This document shows, piece by piece, positions 15,876 to 22,567 of a stretch of 22,567 nucleotides of DNA (position 1 is the stretch's first letter; each line of letters opens with the position of its first letter). Both the position numbers and the translations under genes were made by a program. The DNA is from Bordetella parapertussis (GTDB taxonomy: Bacteria; Cyanobacteriota; Cyanobacteriia; PCC-6307; Cyanobiaceae). The stretch covers positions 1 through 22,567 of the forward strand of contig CALPMR020000014.1 in the NCBI GenBank assembly GCA_943324725.2. The letters run 5' to 3'. A model generated the notes under the pieces. The model made no database searches, had not been told where the DNA came from, and was given only the letters and a program-made list of their open reading frames with translations.

Positions 15876-16674
15876 GCGGCTCCATGCCCCAGCTGGCGGC
15901 CAGCTTGTCCAGAACCGCATCCGCCCCGACGGGATCGGCGCTGCGCTGGCGAGCCGCCGCCAGGGCCTCCTGGGCGGCCTGGGTCTGACCCAGCTGGTGG
16001 CGCAGCAAGGCGAGTCCCAGCAGGGGACGCTGATCGTCCGGGAACCGCGAGGCCAGTTGGCTGTAGGTGGCCTGGGCCTGGAGATTCTGCCCGCGCCGCT
16101 GTTGCAGCTCAGCCAGCAGCAATCCCAGGCCCATCGCCTCTGGTTTGCTTTCCGCTTTGCTGGCGCTTCGGTAGGCCTTGCTTACCTCCGCTTCGGCCTC
16201 GCTGCCGTGACCCTGCTCCAGCTTCAACAGGGTCATCAGCTGCAGGGCCTCCACCTGGTCCGGTTTGCGGCTCAGGATCATGCGCAGTTCCCGCTCGGCG
16301 CCGACGGGATCGTGCTGATCGCGCCGCAGTTCCGCCAGCATCAGCCGCAGCGACCAGCGCTCCGGTTCCCGATCGGCCAGTGGCTCCAGCAGGGCGATGG
16401 CGTCGTCCTTGCGATTGAGGGCAATCAGCAACTCCAGCAGCCGCTGCTTCTCGATGGCGCTGGCCTGCTGGTGATCGAGCCGCAGGCGCAGCCGGCTCGC
16501 CTCGGCGAGCAACTCTCCCGTGTGGGCATCGCTGCCGAGCCGCCGTTGCTGGTGTTGTCCCAGCCACCAGCCTCCGGCTGCGGCCAGCAGCAGCACGGCG
16601 CCAGCAAGGCTGGACCAGAGACCAAGGCGACTGAGGTGGCGACTGAGGTGGCGGCTGCGGTCGGGCGTCGCCAT
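15802..16674 (-). CDS. Membrane-anchored TPR-repeat protein
   Basis: A 290-residue protein with one N-terminal TM segment (LGLWSSLAGAVLLLAAAGGWWL, ~residues 17-38) after a basic stretch, then about five TPR-like helix pairs. Examples are LLELLIALNRKDDAIALLEPLADREPE, LRLMLAELRRDQHDPVGAERELRMIL and LGLALLRHQLGQTQAAQEALAAARQ. TPR arrays hold other proteins; here they would face the periplasm or lumen if the N-terminus stays inside. The last ~25 residues are Pro-rich and overlap the secreted-protein gene on the other strand. A 12-bp direct repeat (HLSR twice) lies at the N-terminus. The partner is unknown. Confidence 0.75.
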   Translation of the reverse strand: MATPDRSRHLSRHLSRLGLWSSLAGAVLLLAAAGGWWLGQHQQRRLGSDAHTGELLAEASRLRLRLDHQQASAIEKQRLLELLIALNRKDDAIALLEPLADREPERWSLRLMLAELRRDQHDPVGAERELRMILSRKPDQVEALQLMTLLKLEQGHGSEAEAEVSKAYRSASKAESKPEAMGLGLLLAELQQRRGQNLQAQATYSQLASRFPDDQRPLLGLALLRHQLGQTQAAQEALAAARQRSADPVGADAVLDKLAASWGMEPLRAPSPGTTPPKPREQAPTGRPDP

Positions 16675-16716
16675 CGGCGAACAAGGCGAGGGATGGAGAG
16701 GCCTGGGCCGGCCGGA

Positions 16717-16779
16717 GGCTACCGCCGCCTCTGGCTACATTGTCCCGGCGGCGGTAGCCGTCCCCGCTTGACGGCGGGG
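16717..16779 (+). promoter_or_regulatory. Twin perfect hairpins just upstream of the 16797 gene
   Basis: GGCTACCGCCGCC (16717-16729) pairs perfectly over 13 bp with GGCGGCGGTAGCC (16747-16759), with a 17-base loop. CCCCGC (16762-16767) pairs with GCGGGG (16774-16779) round a 6-base loop, 18 bases before the ATG. They fill the divergent gap between the TPR gene and the 16797 gene. The first could be a DNA operator palindrome or an RNA stem; the second would sit close to the ribosome-binding site. Confidence 0.6.
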
Positions 16780-16796
16780 TCCACCACAGCGATGAC

Positions 16797-17768
16797 ATGC
16801 GCCAGCACCCCATCTCCCCGGTCACCGAACCGACGCAGTACCGGGCCATCGGTGTTGTCCGTGGTCAGTACGTTCCGGCCGATGCCGAGCAGCTCACCCG
16901 GGGCGTGATCCGCACCGCCGATGGCAGTGAAATCGAAGCGGTGGTGCTCGGACGCCTGCTGACGCTGATGCGTCGCCATCTCGACCTGGCTGAGCCCCAT
17001 CTCTGGGTGGTCTACCCCCGCACCCGGGAGGAGAACCACCTGCATCTGCAGATGGTGGGGGTGTGGGAGCCCAGCACCCTGGCCCAGGAGGGCCAGGCCG
17101 GGGCCGCTGGCGGGGAAGAGCCCGACGCTGTTGTGGCGGCGGAGAGCCTGGTTGAGAGCGGCAGCAATGCTGAGGCTGACCCCGGTGTTCAGCCAGGCAG
17201 CGTTGACCCGGAGCGTTCTGTGGCTGCCGGCAGCAGGGCCGAGACCGAAGCGATGGTGGCAGCCGGCAGCGCCGAGGCCAGCGAGCCAGAAGCAGCCACG
17301 GCAGTCACCGGCGGCGATGCCGTCAGTGGTGATGCCGTCAGCGGTGATGCCCTGCCCGAGGGTGACGACTACTTCTCCGTGCGCGGCGAGCTGATCTACA
17401 CCCGGCCGGAAACGGGCGATCTGGTGATCAAGGTGCGTCAGCAACCCCGGCCGGATGGCTCGCGGCCGGTGCCGTTCAAGCTGCAGCTCAAGGGTGAGAT
17501 TCCCCTGGAGCACCTGCGCCACTTCGTCTCCCTCGACCTGCGGCGCCTGGGTCAGCAGCTGACGCTGGAGGCCCTGGAGGTGCTCGAGCCAGTCACCCAG
17601 CGCGGCAATCGCGGCGGCAAGGGCCGAAGGGGTGGCGAGCGCGGCGGCGGTGCTGAACGGGTTGGTGGTGGCGACAAGAGGGGCGGTGCTGCCCGGCCGC
17701 GGCCGCCGGAGTCCGGCCCTTCCCGGCCCGCGGCCCACGGCAAGGCGATCAGCCGGCCCGGTCGCTGA
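16797..17768 (+). CDS. Conserved cyanobacterial protein of unknown function, two conserved ends
   Basis: A 323-residue protein. Residues ~10-90 look like a conserved domain: YRAIGVVRGQYVPADAEQ, EIEAVVLGRLLTLMRRHLDL and HLWVVYPRTREENHLHLQMV. A second conserved block at ~200-265 reads YFSVRGELIYTRPETGDLVI and FKLQLKGEIPLEHLRHFVSL. Between them are ~100 acidic, Ala/Gly/Glu-rich residues with a 15-bp tandem repeat, and the last ~55 residues are Arg/Gly-rich like an RNA-binding tail. I recall similar proteins only as cyanobacterial hypotheticals. It is the first gene of the tight cluster to 21145, ending one base before the next ATG. Confidence 0.78.
   Translation: MRQHPISPVTEPTQYRAIGVVRGQYVPADAEQLTRGVIRTADGSEIEAVVLGRLLTLMRRHLDLAEPHLWVVYPRTREENHLHLQMVGVWEPSTLAQEGQAGAAGGEEPDAVVAAESLVESGSNAEADPGVQPGSVDPERSVAAGSRAETEAMVAAGSAEASEPEAATAVTGGDAVSGDAVSGDALPEGDDYFSVRGELIYTRPETGDLVIKVRQQPRPDGSRPVPFKLQLKGEIPLEHLRHFVSLDLRRLGQQLTLEALEVLEPVTQRGNRGGKGRRGGERGGGAERVGGGDKRGGAARPRPPESGPSRPAAHGKAISRPGR
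17316..17354 (+). repeat. 15-bp in-frame tandem repeat
   Basis: Units begin at 17316, 17331 and 17346 (the last partial) and encode DAVSG repeated within the acidic linker of the hypothetical protein. Being a multiple of three, it can change copy number without breaking the frame. Confidence 0.85.
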
Positions 17769-17769
17769 G

Positions 17770-18426
17770 ATGGCCCCAGCCTCCGCCGGAGTGGCGGTAC
17801 TGATCATCAGCCTGCTGGCGGTGGCCGGCCCGCCCCTGGGGCTCTCGCCCTGGCTGATCACCCTGGGCGCGGCCCTGGCGCTGGGATCGTTGACGCTGGA
17901 TGCGGCCCGTTTCGGCGGCCGCGGCGGCCATCTGTTGGCCGAAGCGTTGCCCGGCGGCCAGGAGCGGTTGCGGCGCATCGCCATTCACGAAGCCGGCCAC
18001 GCCCTGGCGGCGGCGGCCGATGGCCTGGTGGTGCGCCAGGTGCTGGTGGGCAGCCTGGCCTGTCTGCGGGCCGGGCTGGGCAGCAGTGGCAGCACGGAGT
18101 TCGAGCCGCCGGCCAGCGCCAAACTGCCCCTGGAGGAGCTGCGGCGCTGGAGCCGGGTGCTCCAGGCCGGCAGCGTCGCCGAGACGATCTGCTTCGACGA
18201 GCGCGCCGTCGGCGGCAGTGATGACCGGGCCCTGCTGGGCCGGCTCTGGGGCCTCTCCGGTCACGATGTCGACACGGCCCAGCGGGAGCAGCGGCGGGCG
18301 CGACGCGAGGTGGAGCAATGGCTGCGCGGCCAACGCCAGGAGCTGGAGTTGCAGGCGGCCCGCCTGGTCGAGCAGGCCCCACGGCTGGGGCACCCCAGCC
18401 GCGTCGAGCCCCTGTCGGCGGCATGA
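17770..18426 (+). CDS. AAA-less FtsH-like (M41) membrane metallopeptidase
   Basis: A 218-residue protein holding only the peptidase half of FtsH. Residues 7-43 form two hydrophobic segments. The zinc site HEAGH is at residues 73-77 in RRIAIHEAGHALAAAADG. A later GGSDDRALLG matches the FtsH G-A-x-N-D-x-x-x-A region that gives the third zinc ligand, and the C-terminal helices resemble the M41 fold. There is no Walker A/B or SRH, so it cannot unfold substrates by itself and may work alone or with another ATPase. The ATG at 17770 follows the previous TGA by one base; an open frame upstream lies inside the earlier gene and lacks similarity. The end overlaps larC by ATGA. Confidence 0.85.
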   Translation: MAPASAGVAVLIISLLAVAGPPLGLSPWLITLGAALALGSLTLDAARFGGRGGHLLAEALPGGQERLRRIAIHEAGHALAAAADGLVVRQVLVGSLACLRAGLGSSGSTEFEPPASAKLPLEELRRWSRVLQAGSVAETICFDERAVGGSDDRALLGRLWGLSGHDVDTAQREQRRARREVEQWLRGQRQELELQAARLVEQAPRLGHPSRVEPLSAA

Positions 18427-19916
18427 CCCTCGCCCTGATCGACTGCCCCACCGGCCTGGCGGGCAACATGTTGCTGGCGGCCCTGCTGGATCTGGGGCTG
18501 CCCGAGGCCGTGATTCACGCCCCCCTCGAGGCCCTGGGGTTGGCGGGGCTCTATCGCCTTGAGCTCCAGGAGGGCCGCAGCGCCGGCCTGCGGGGGCTGC
18601 AGCTGACGGTGGTGCCGCTGGAGGCCCAGCCGCGCCATCGCGCCTGGGGGGAGCTGCGGCGTCAGCTGAACGCGGCGCCGCTGGCGGAACCGCTGCGCCG
18701 CCAGGTGCTGGCGGTGTTCTCGCTGCTGGCGGCGGCGGAGGCGGCGGTTCACGGCCGGCCGGCCGATCAGGTGCATTTTCATGAGGTCGGCGCCATCGAT
18801 GCCCTGGTGGACATCGTCGGCGTCTGCGCCGGCCTGCTGCACTTCGGCATTGAGCAGCTGGTCTGCACGGTGCCGCCAGCGGGCCATGGCCGCGTGCTCA
18901 CGGCCCATGGCTCCCTGCCGTTGCCGGCGCCGGCGGTGCTCGAGATCGCCCGGCTGCGAGCAATTCCCCTGGCCAGTAGTGAGGGTTTCCCGGCCGCCGA
19001 ACTCACCACCCCGACCGGACTGGCCCTGATGGCCTGCTGGGCCGAGCGCTTCGGGCCGGCGCCGGCGGCCCTGCCAATCCAGGTGGGGGTGGGGCTGGGC
19101 AGCCACCGACTCGATCGGCCCAACCTGCTGCGACTGATCCTGGCCCAGCCCCTGGAGCCGGCTGCGGCGGCATTGGCGAGCGGTGGCTCTGAAGCCGCCG
19201 AACGCCTGGAGACGGTGGTGCAGCAGCAGGCCCAGATCGATGACGCCACCCCCGAGGATCTGGCTTTCCTGGCGGAGAGCCTGCGCCAGGCGGGGGCCCT
19301 GGAGGTGTTCAGCCAGGCGATCGCCATGAAGAAAGGACGCCACGGTTTCCTGCTCACCGCCGTGGTGGCGCCCGATCGGGCGGCCGCCCTGCGCCAGGTG
19401 TGGTGGCGCCACAGTTCGACCCTCGGGCTGCGGGAACTGCAGCAGCCCCGTTGGTCTCTGGTGCGTCAGAGCCTGGAGCTGGCCACGCCGCTGGGGCCGC
19501 TGCGGCTGAAGCGGGCGCTGCTGCCGGGTGGTGGGGAGCGCTTCAAGCCCGAACACGACGATCTGGTGGCCCTGGCCCGCCGGCACAATCTCTCGCTGGC
19601 GCAGGTCCGCCGCGATGTCGAAGCGGCCATCCAGGCGCCGTCACCGCAGGATCGCCGCCGGCCAGAGCAGCCGCTGCAACAGCAAGGGCTGGCGGCTCAG
19701 ACGCCTCAGGATCCGGTGCCGGTCGCTGCGGCGATGCCGGAGCAGCTCCAAACGAAGCAGCTCCGACCGGATCAGCCGGCAATGGATCAGCCAACTAGGG
19801 ATCAGACGGTGCCTGAACAGGTGAAACAAGATCTGGCGGGGCGGGATTCGGCAAGGAAGAATCAGGCGAGGCCAGAGCCGGCAGGGGAGGATCGGAGCGT
19901 GGGCAACCGACCATGA
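18423..19916 (+). CDS. larC: LarC, nickel-pincer cofactor biosynthesis (DUF111)
   Basis: A 497-residue LarC-like protein. LarC inserts nickel with CTP hydrolysis into pyridinium-dithiocarboxylate mononucleotide to complete the cofactor of lactate racemase-type enzymes. Matches are IDCPTGLAGNMLLAALLDLG near the start, DQVHFHEVGAIDALVDIVG, ELTTPTGLALMACWAERFG, and the C-terminal MKKGRHGFLLTAVV. The usual Gly-Asp-Met of the first motif reads Gly-Asn-Met here. It is one continuous frame, unlike the frameshifted larC1/larC2 of lactobacilli. The last ~80 residues (from ~415) are a Gln/Pro/Asp low-complexity tail beyond the family domain. It begins in an ATGA overlap with the peptidase gene. No larA, larB or larE lies in the window. 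Confidence 0.88.
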   Translation: MTLALIDCPTGLAGNMLLAALLDLGLPEAVIHAPLEALGLAGLYRLELQEGRSAGLRGLQLTVVPLEAQPRHRAWGELRRQLNAAPLAEPLRRQVLAVFSLLAAAEAAVHGRPADQVHFHEVGAIDALVDIVGVCAGLLHFGIEQLVCTVPPAGHGRVLTAHGSLPLPAPAVLEIARLRAIPLASSEGFPAAELTTPTGLALMACWAERFGPAPAALPIQVGVGLGSHRLDRPNLLRLILAQPLEPAAAALASGGSEAAERLETVVQQQAQIDDATPEDLAFLAESLRQAGALEVFSQAIAMKKGRHGFLLTAVVAPDRAAALRQVWWRHSSTLGLRELQQPRWSLVRQSLELATPLGPLRLKRALLPGGGERFKPEHDDLVALARRHNLSLAQVRRDVEAAIQAPSPQDRRRPEQPLQQQGLAAQTPQDPVPVAAAMPEQLQTKQLRPDQPAMDQPTRDQTVPEQVKQDLAGRDSARKNQARPEPAGEDRSVGNRP

Positions 19917-21145
19917 ACAAGCTGATGGCGCAGCTGCGCCAGCTCCGGGCCGCTCGGGCTGCGGCCCTGTCCGCCCGGCTGGGCCGCCTGCAGGAGCGCT
20001 TCTCCAGAGCCGGCGCTGGGCTTCGCCTGCCTCGCCGCTCAGGCCCCGCCCCCGGCCAGCCTCGCCCCGTTCGCGCCATCGGGCTGGATGCCACCGCCCT
20101 GGCGGAGCGCCTCCCCAGCTGGCTGCGCTCACCACAGTGGCCCCGTGGGCTTCGCCTGCCTCCGCTTCCGGGCGGGCTGCGCCGCTGGATCACCTGCCTC
20201 AGCCTCGGGTTTGTGCTGGCGGCCCTGCTCAGCCACGGCCATCAGCTGCTGCAGCTCAGCCTCGACATCCAGGGCTGGCTGTGGCTGGTGCTCGGCGTCG
20301 GCCTGAATGTGCTGAGCGTGGTGGTGAATGGATTGGCCTGGGGGGGAATCCTGCGCTGGCGCGGCCTGCAGCCCGATTGGCTGGCACTGGTGAGCCTCTA
20401 TGTGAGCACCAACCTGCGCAAGTTTCTGCCGGGGGGCATCTGGCACCTGACCGCCAGGGTGCAGGCCCTGCGCGGGCCCGAGGCGCCGTTGGATGCTCCC
20501 ACCGGCACGGCGATGGCCCTGGTGGTCACCTTGCTCGATCCGCTGCTGGCGGCGGTGGCGGCCCTGGCGCTGGTGTCGTTGGGGGGCTGGCAGAACGGAC
20601 TCGGTCTGTTGACCCTGTTGCCGTTGCTGGTGCTGTTGCCCCGCTGGCTCAATCCCCTGCTGCTGCGGCTGGAACGCCAAAGGGCCGGCCAGCTCGGCCT
20701 CAGCGCTGAGCTGGATCAGGAGATCGGTTGCGGCGGCGCCGAGCCGCTGCGGGCCTATCCCTGGCAGCCCCTGCTGGGGCAACTGGCCTTCGTGTTGCTG
20801 CGCTTCGCCGGCTTCTACTGCTGCGTCTGGGCTTTTGATCTGCAGGGCAGCCTGGAGCCTGTGGTCTGGCTGTCGGGTTTTGCCCTGGCCTGGACCGTGG
20901 GGCTGGTGGTGCCCGGTGCCCCCGGCGGACTCGGGGTGTTCGAGGCGGTGCTGCTGTTGCGGCTGGGGGTGGCCCTGCCGGAGGCCCCGCTGTTGGCGGT
21001 GGCCCTCAGCTATCGCCTGATGGTCACCCTGGCCGAGCTGCTGGCGGCTGGCTTGGTCAACCTCGATGACCAGCTGGCGCGCCGCCTGCAGCGAACGGCT
21101 GCCCTGCCCCTGCCACCGCCCGATCCTGACAACTCTTCTCAATAG
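19913..21145 (+). CDS. UPF0104 / LPG-synthase transmembrane-domain-like protein
   Basis: A 410-residue polytopic membrane protein. A basic, Arg-rich cytoplasmic N-terminus (~85 residues) precedes about eight hydrophobic helices, such as CLSLGFVLAALLSHGHQLL, GWLWLVLGVGLNVLSVVVNG and FALAWTVGLVVPGAPGGLGV. The block VPGAPGGLGVFEAVLLLRL fits the P-G-x-x-G-x-x-E signature of the YbhN/UPF0104 family, related to the membrane half of lysyl-phosphatidylglycerol synthase (MprF). No aminoacyl-transferase domain follows, so lipid flipping or glycolipid handling is only a guess. It starts in an ATGA overlap with larC and ends the cluster. Confidence 0.83.
   Translation: MNKLMAQLRQLRAARAAALSARLGRLQERFSRAGAGLRLPRRSGPAPGQPRPVRAIGLDATALAERLPSWLRSPQWPRGLRLPPLPGGLRRWITCLSLGFVLAALLSHGHQLLQLSLDIQGWLWLVLGVGLNVLSVVVNGLAWGGILRWRGLQPDWLALVSLYVSTNLRKFLPGGIWHLTARVQALRGPEAPLDAPTGTAMALVVTLLDPLLAAVAALALVSLGGWQNGLGLLTLLPLLVLLPRWLNPLLLRLERQRAGQLGLSAELDQEIGCGGAEPLRAYPWQPLLGQLAFVLLRFAGFYCCVWAFDLQGSLEPVVWLSGFALAWTVGLVVPGAPGGLGVFEAVLLLRLGVALPEAPLLAVALSYRLMVTLAELLAAGLVNLDDQLARRLQRTAALPLPPPDPDNSSQ
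21127..21141. promoter_or_regulatory. Candidate Fur/Zur box
   Basis: TGACAACTCTTCTCA fits the general 7-1-7 Fur/Zur pattern (TGATAATnATTATCA) at 11 of 14 fixed positions and has imperfect two-fold symmetry. It overlaps the end of the UPF0104 gene and lies about 90 bases upstream of the Fur-family ATG, so autoregulation is possible. A short site with three mismatches can arise by chance. Confidence 0.4.
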
Positions 21146-21166
21146 GCTTTACTGTTGAGAAGTTGT
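21129..21166 (+). repeat. Inverted repeat at the UPF0104 / Fur junction
   Basis: ACAACTCTTCTCAA (21129-21142) pairs with TTGAGAAGTTGT (21155-21166) with a two-base bulge and a 12-base loop. It spans the UPF0104 stop codon. It may be a weak terminator (no T-tract follows) or a two-site operator, since its left arm overlaps the candidate Fur/Zur box. Confidence 0.6.
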
Positions 21167-21231
21167 GCGGACCTTCTGGTGTCCAACCCCCCCGGGCCCC
21201 GCTGCCCCTCCAGCCCCGGCCGGCCGGCTTG

Positions 21232-21744
21232 ATGGAACCCTTGCCGAATGGCCTGCTGAGGGGCCAGCCCGACAGCGTGCTGCAGGGCCAGTCCAACAGC
21301 CTGCGGGCCAGCCTGCATGATCGCGGTCACCGGCTCACCCCCCAGCGTCAGCGGGTGCTGGGCCTGTTCGAGGGGCTCGGGGAGGGCCGTCATCTCAGCG
21401 CCGAGGAGGTGCATCAGCGGTTGCTGGGGGCCGAGGCCAGGGTGTCGCTGGCCACGGTGTATCGCACCCTGCGGCTGCTGAGCTCGATGGGCCTGCTGCA
21501 GGAGCTGGAGCTGCCGGAAGGGGGACGCCGCTTTGAGCTGGCCGGCGATGCCCATCGCGACCACCATCACCTGGTCTGTGTGCGCTGCGGCCGCACCGAA
21601 GAATTTGAAAATCCGGCCATCCTGGCCGCCGGTGAGGCGGCGGCCACAGGCCACGGTTTCCGCCTGGTCGAGTGCGTCCTCAACGTCCGCGCCCTCTGCC
21701 CGGGTTGTGTCGCGCTGGATGGGGGAGCCAGGGTCAGCCGATGA
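21232..21744 (+). CDS. Fur-family metalloregulator, probably Zur/FurB
   Basis: A 170-residue Fur-family repressor. The winged helix carries RGHRLTPQRQRVLGLF and the recognition region VSLATVYRTLRLLSSMGLLQELEL. The dimerisation domain has HRDHHHLVCVRCG with histidines 111-113 and a structural zinc pair C116/C119, plus a second pair C156/C159 in ALCPGC. The wording RGxRLTPQR, HLSAEE and QELELPEG resembles the cyanobacterial FurB/Zur group as I recall it, more than FurA or PerR. Zur represses zinc-uptake genes when zinc is bound. The ATG at 21232 is preferred; a TTG at 21163 would add 23 Pro-rich residues. It overlaps the convergent channel-like gene by 11 bases. Confidence 0.88.
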   Translation: MEPLPNGLLRGQPDSVLQGQSNSLRASLHDRGHRLTPQRQRVLGLFEGLGEGRHLSAEEVHQRLLGAEARVSLATVYRTLRLLSSMGLLQELELPEGGRRFELAGDAHRDHHHLVCVRCGRTEEFENPAILAAGEAAATGHGFRLVECVLNVRALCPGCVALDGGARVSR

Positions 21745-22567
21745 TGGCGGCGTAGGCAATCACGACGGCGTTGACGACGACAAAGCTCGACATGAAGATC
21801 GGCAGATAGATTTTGCGATCCATATGCTGGGCGAAGTCTTCACGGCCCGCTTCACAGCGCAGGTAGGCCAGCATCGCCAGCAGACTGCTCGCCAGGATGT
21901 AGGCGATCGAGATGATGTGGATCATGTCGGTGAGCGTCACATCCTCCGACTGACCGAGGGTGGCCTCGGCCTGTTGCATGTTGACGATGGCCGCGAACAG
22001 GCAGCCCACCAGCAGGCCGGTGCGCCCGCTGACGATGTCGGGTTCGCGCACATCCATCAGGAAGGCCATGCCGGCGATGGTCACGGCCGCATAGACACCG
22101 GCACAGAGCTTGAGGAAGCTGGTGATGCGGGCCCGATGCAGGGTGATGTCCAACCGGATGCGGCTGTAGATGCCCTTACTGTCCAGCTTGCTATTGGGTT
22201 TGCCGAAGTTTGTGGAGTAGCTGTGCTCCACCTCATTGAGGCTGAAATCGCTGGCAATCCAGTCGCCATCATTGATGGCGGGGTTAAAGCCGGAGTTGCT
22301 GTAATCCGGTGTGATCACGAAGTTGGAAACGTCGGATCGGACACTCTCGAACTCAAAGGTGATCGTGTGCCGGTCAAAGGGAAAGTTCTTCGATGACCAG
22401 TGATGGAAGAAGGTGCCATCCACCGTGCGCTCGGACCAAAAAACCTTGGGGTTGTTCGGGAAATAACCCGATTTATTGCTGACGAGTTGTGTTTTGATCT
22501 CGCTGATGGAGATGTCGTTGGCGTTCTGAACGGTGATATCTTCGAGTGGTGAATCCTTGGCTGTCGG
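21734..22567 (-). CDS. Pentameric ligand-gated ion channel-like protein, 5' end cut by window edge
   Basis: The frame is open from the right edge; 277 C-terminal residues are visible. The beta-rich extracellular part contains VFWSERTVDGTF and the key NFPFDRHTITFEFES (FPFD at visible residues 62-65), the place of the Pro-loop (Cys-loop position) of pLGICs, here without flanking cysteines as in bacterial members. The pre-TM1 strand YSRIRLDITLHRARI fits the family pattern. Four TM helices follow at ~150-171, ~181-204, ~211-236 and ~254-276, with the short TM2 to TM3 link and basic loop before TM4 expected of the fold. TM2 (GRTGLLVGCLFAAIVNMQQA) has family-like spacing. The first ~200 bases of coding sequence look AT-richer than the window. 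The ligand and ion are unknown. Confidence 0.72.
   Translation of the reverse strand, partial: PTAKDSPLEDITVQNANDISISEIKTQLVSNKSGYFPNNPKVFWSERTVDGTFFHHWSSKNFPFDRHTITFEFESVRSDVSNFVITPDYSNSGFNPAINDGDWIASDFSLNEVEHSYSTNFGKPNSKLDSKGIYSRIRLDITLHRARITSFLKLCAGVYAAVTIAGMAFLMDVREPDIVSGRTGLLVGCLFAAIVNMQQAEATLGQSEDVTLTDMIHIISIAYILASSLLAMLAYLRCEAGREDFAQHMDRKIYLPIFMSSFVVVNAVVIAYAAIIG

Noticed and set aside
18261..19586. Minus-strand open frame opposite larC
   Set aside because: larC has strong motif support; the antisense frame is Gln/Arg/His-rich with no domain.

Overview
The window looks like a high-GC chromosomal segment of a unicellular alpha-type cyanobacterium (Synechococcus/Cyanobium-like). I infer this from gene content, not from a marker gene. 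It holds a CAAD-domain membrane protein, a plant-type lycopene cyclase, a PAP/fibrillin protein, a GuaB3-type IMP dehydrogenase lacking CBS domains, and a cyanobacterial LOG-family protein. The palindrome GCGATCGC (HIP1, typical of many cyanobacteria) occurs at least eight times. I found no rRNA, tRNA, CRISPR array, insertion sequence or prophage gene.

Left part (1-4818), all on the minus strand. In transcription order it carries a DUF39/HcyBio-type protein (homocysteine biosynthesis family), a CAAD/CURT1-like membrane protein, guaB3 with a clear Rho-independent terminator, then trxA and a LOG-family protein cut by the left edge. gyrA is divergent from the HcyBio gene across a 66-bp gap.

Middle (4885-12153). 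gyrA converges on an animal-kidney-type glutaminase that carries a C-terminal TerB-like domain. A 572-bp gap with no convincing gene follows, then lycopene cyclase (crtL) and a PAP/fibrillin gene, both plausibly linked to carotenoid and thylakoid lipid metabolism.

Centre-right (12128-16674). A minus-strand pair whose ends overlap encodes a DUF1611 P-loop protein and a fold-type III PLP racemase of the alanine/ornithine racemase group. This suggests D-amino-acid metabolism. Upstream of the pair are exonuclease III (xthA), then a small secreted protein and a TPR membrane protein on opposite strands.

Right part (16797-21145) is a tight plus-strand cluster: a conserved cyanobacterial hypothetical protein, an AAA-less FtsH-like (M41) membrane peptidase, LarC (nickel-pincer cofactor synthesis) and an eight-TM UPF0104/LPG-synthase-like protein. 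The last three are joined by 4-bp ATGA overlaps, which suggests translational coupling. A Fur-family regulator, probably Zur/FurB, follows; a Fur/Zur-like palindrome lies about 90 bp upstream of its start. The right edge holds a minus-strand gene, cut at its 5' end, that looks like a pentameric ligand-gated ion channel (FPFD loop plus four TM helices). It appears AT-richer than its neighbours.

The items most worth a second look are the channel-like protein, the DUF1611-racemase pair, the glutaminase-TerB fusion, the LarC/peptidase/UPF0104 cluster, and the paired hairpins ahead of two of these units.
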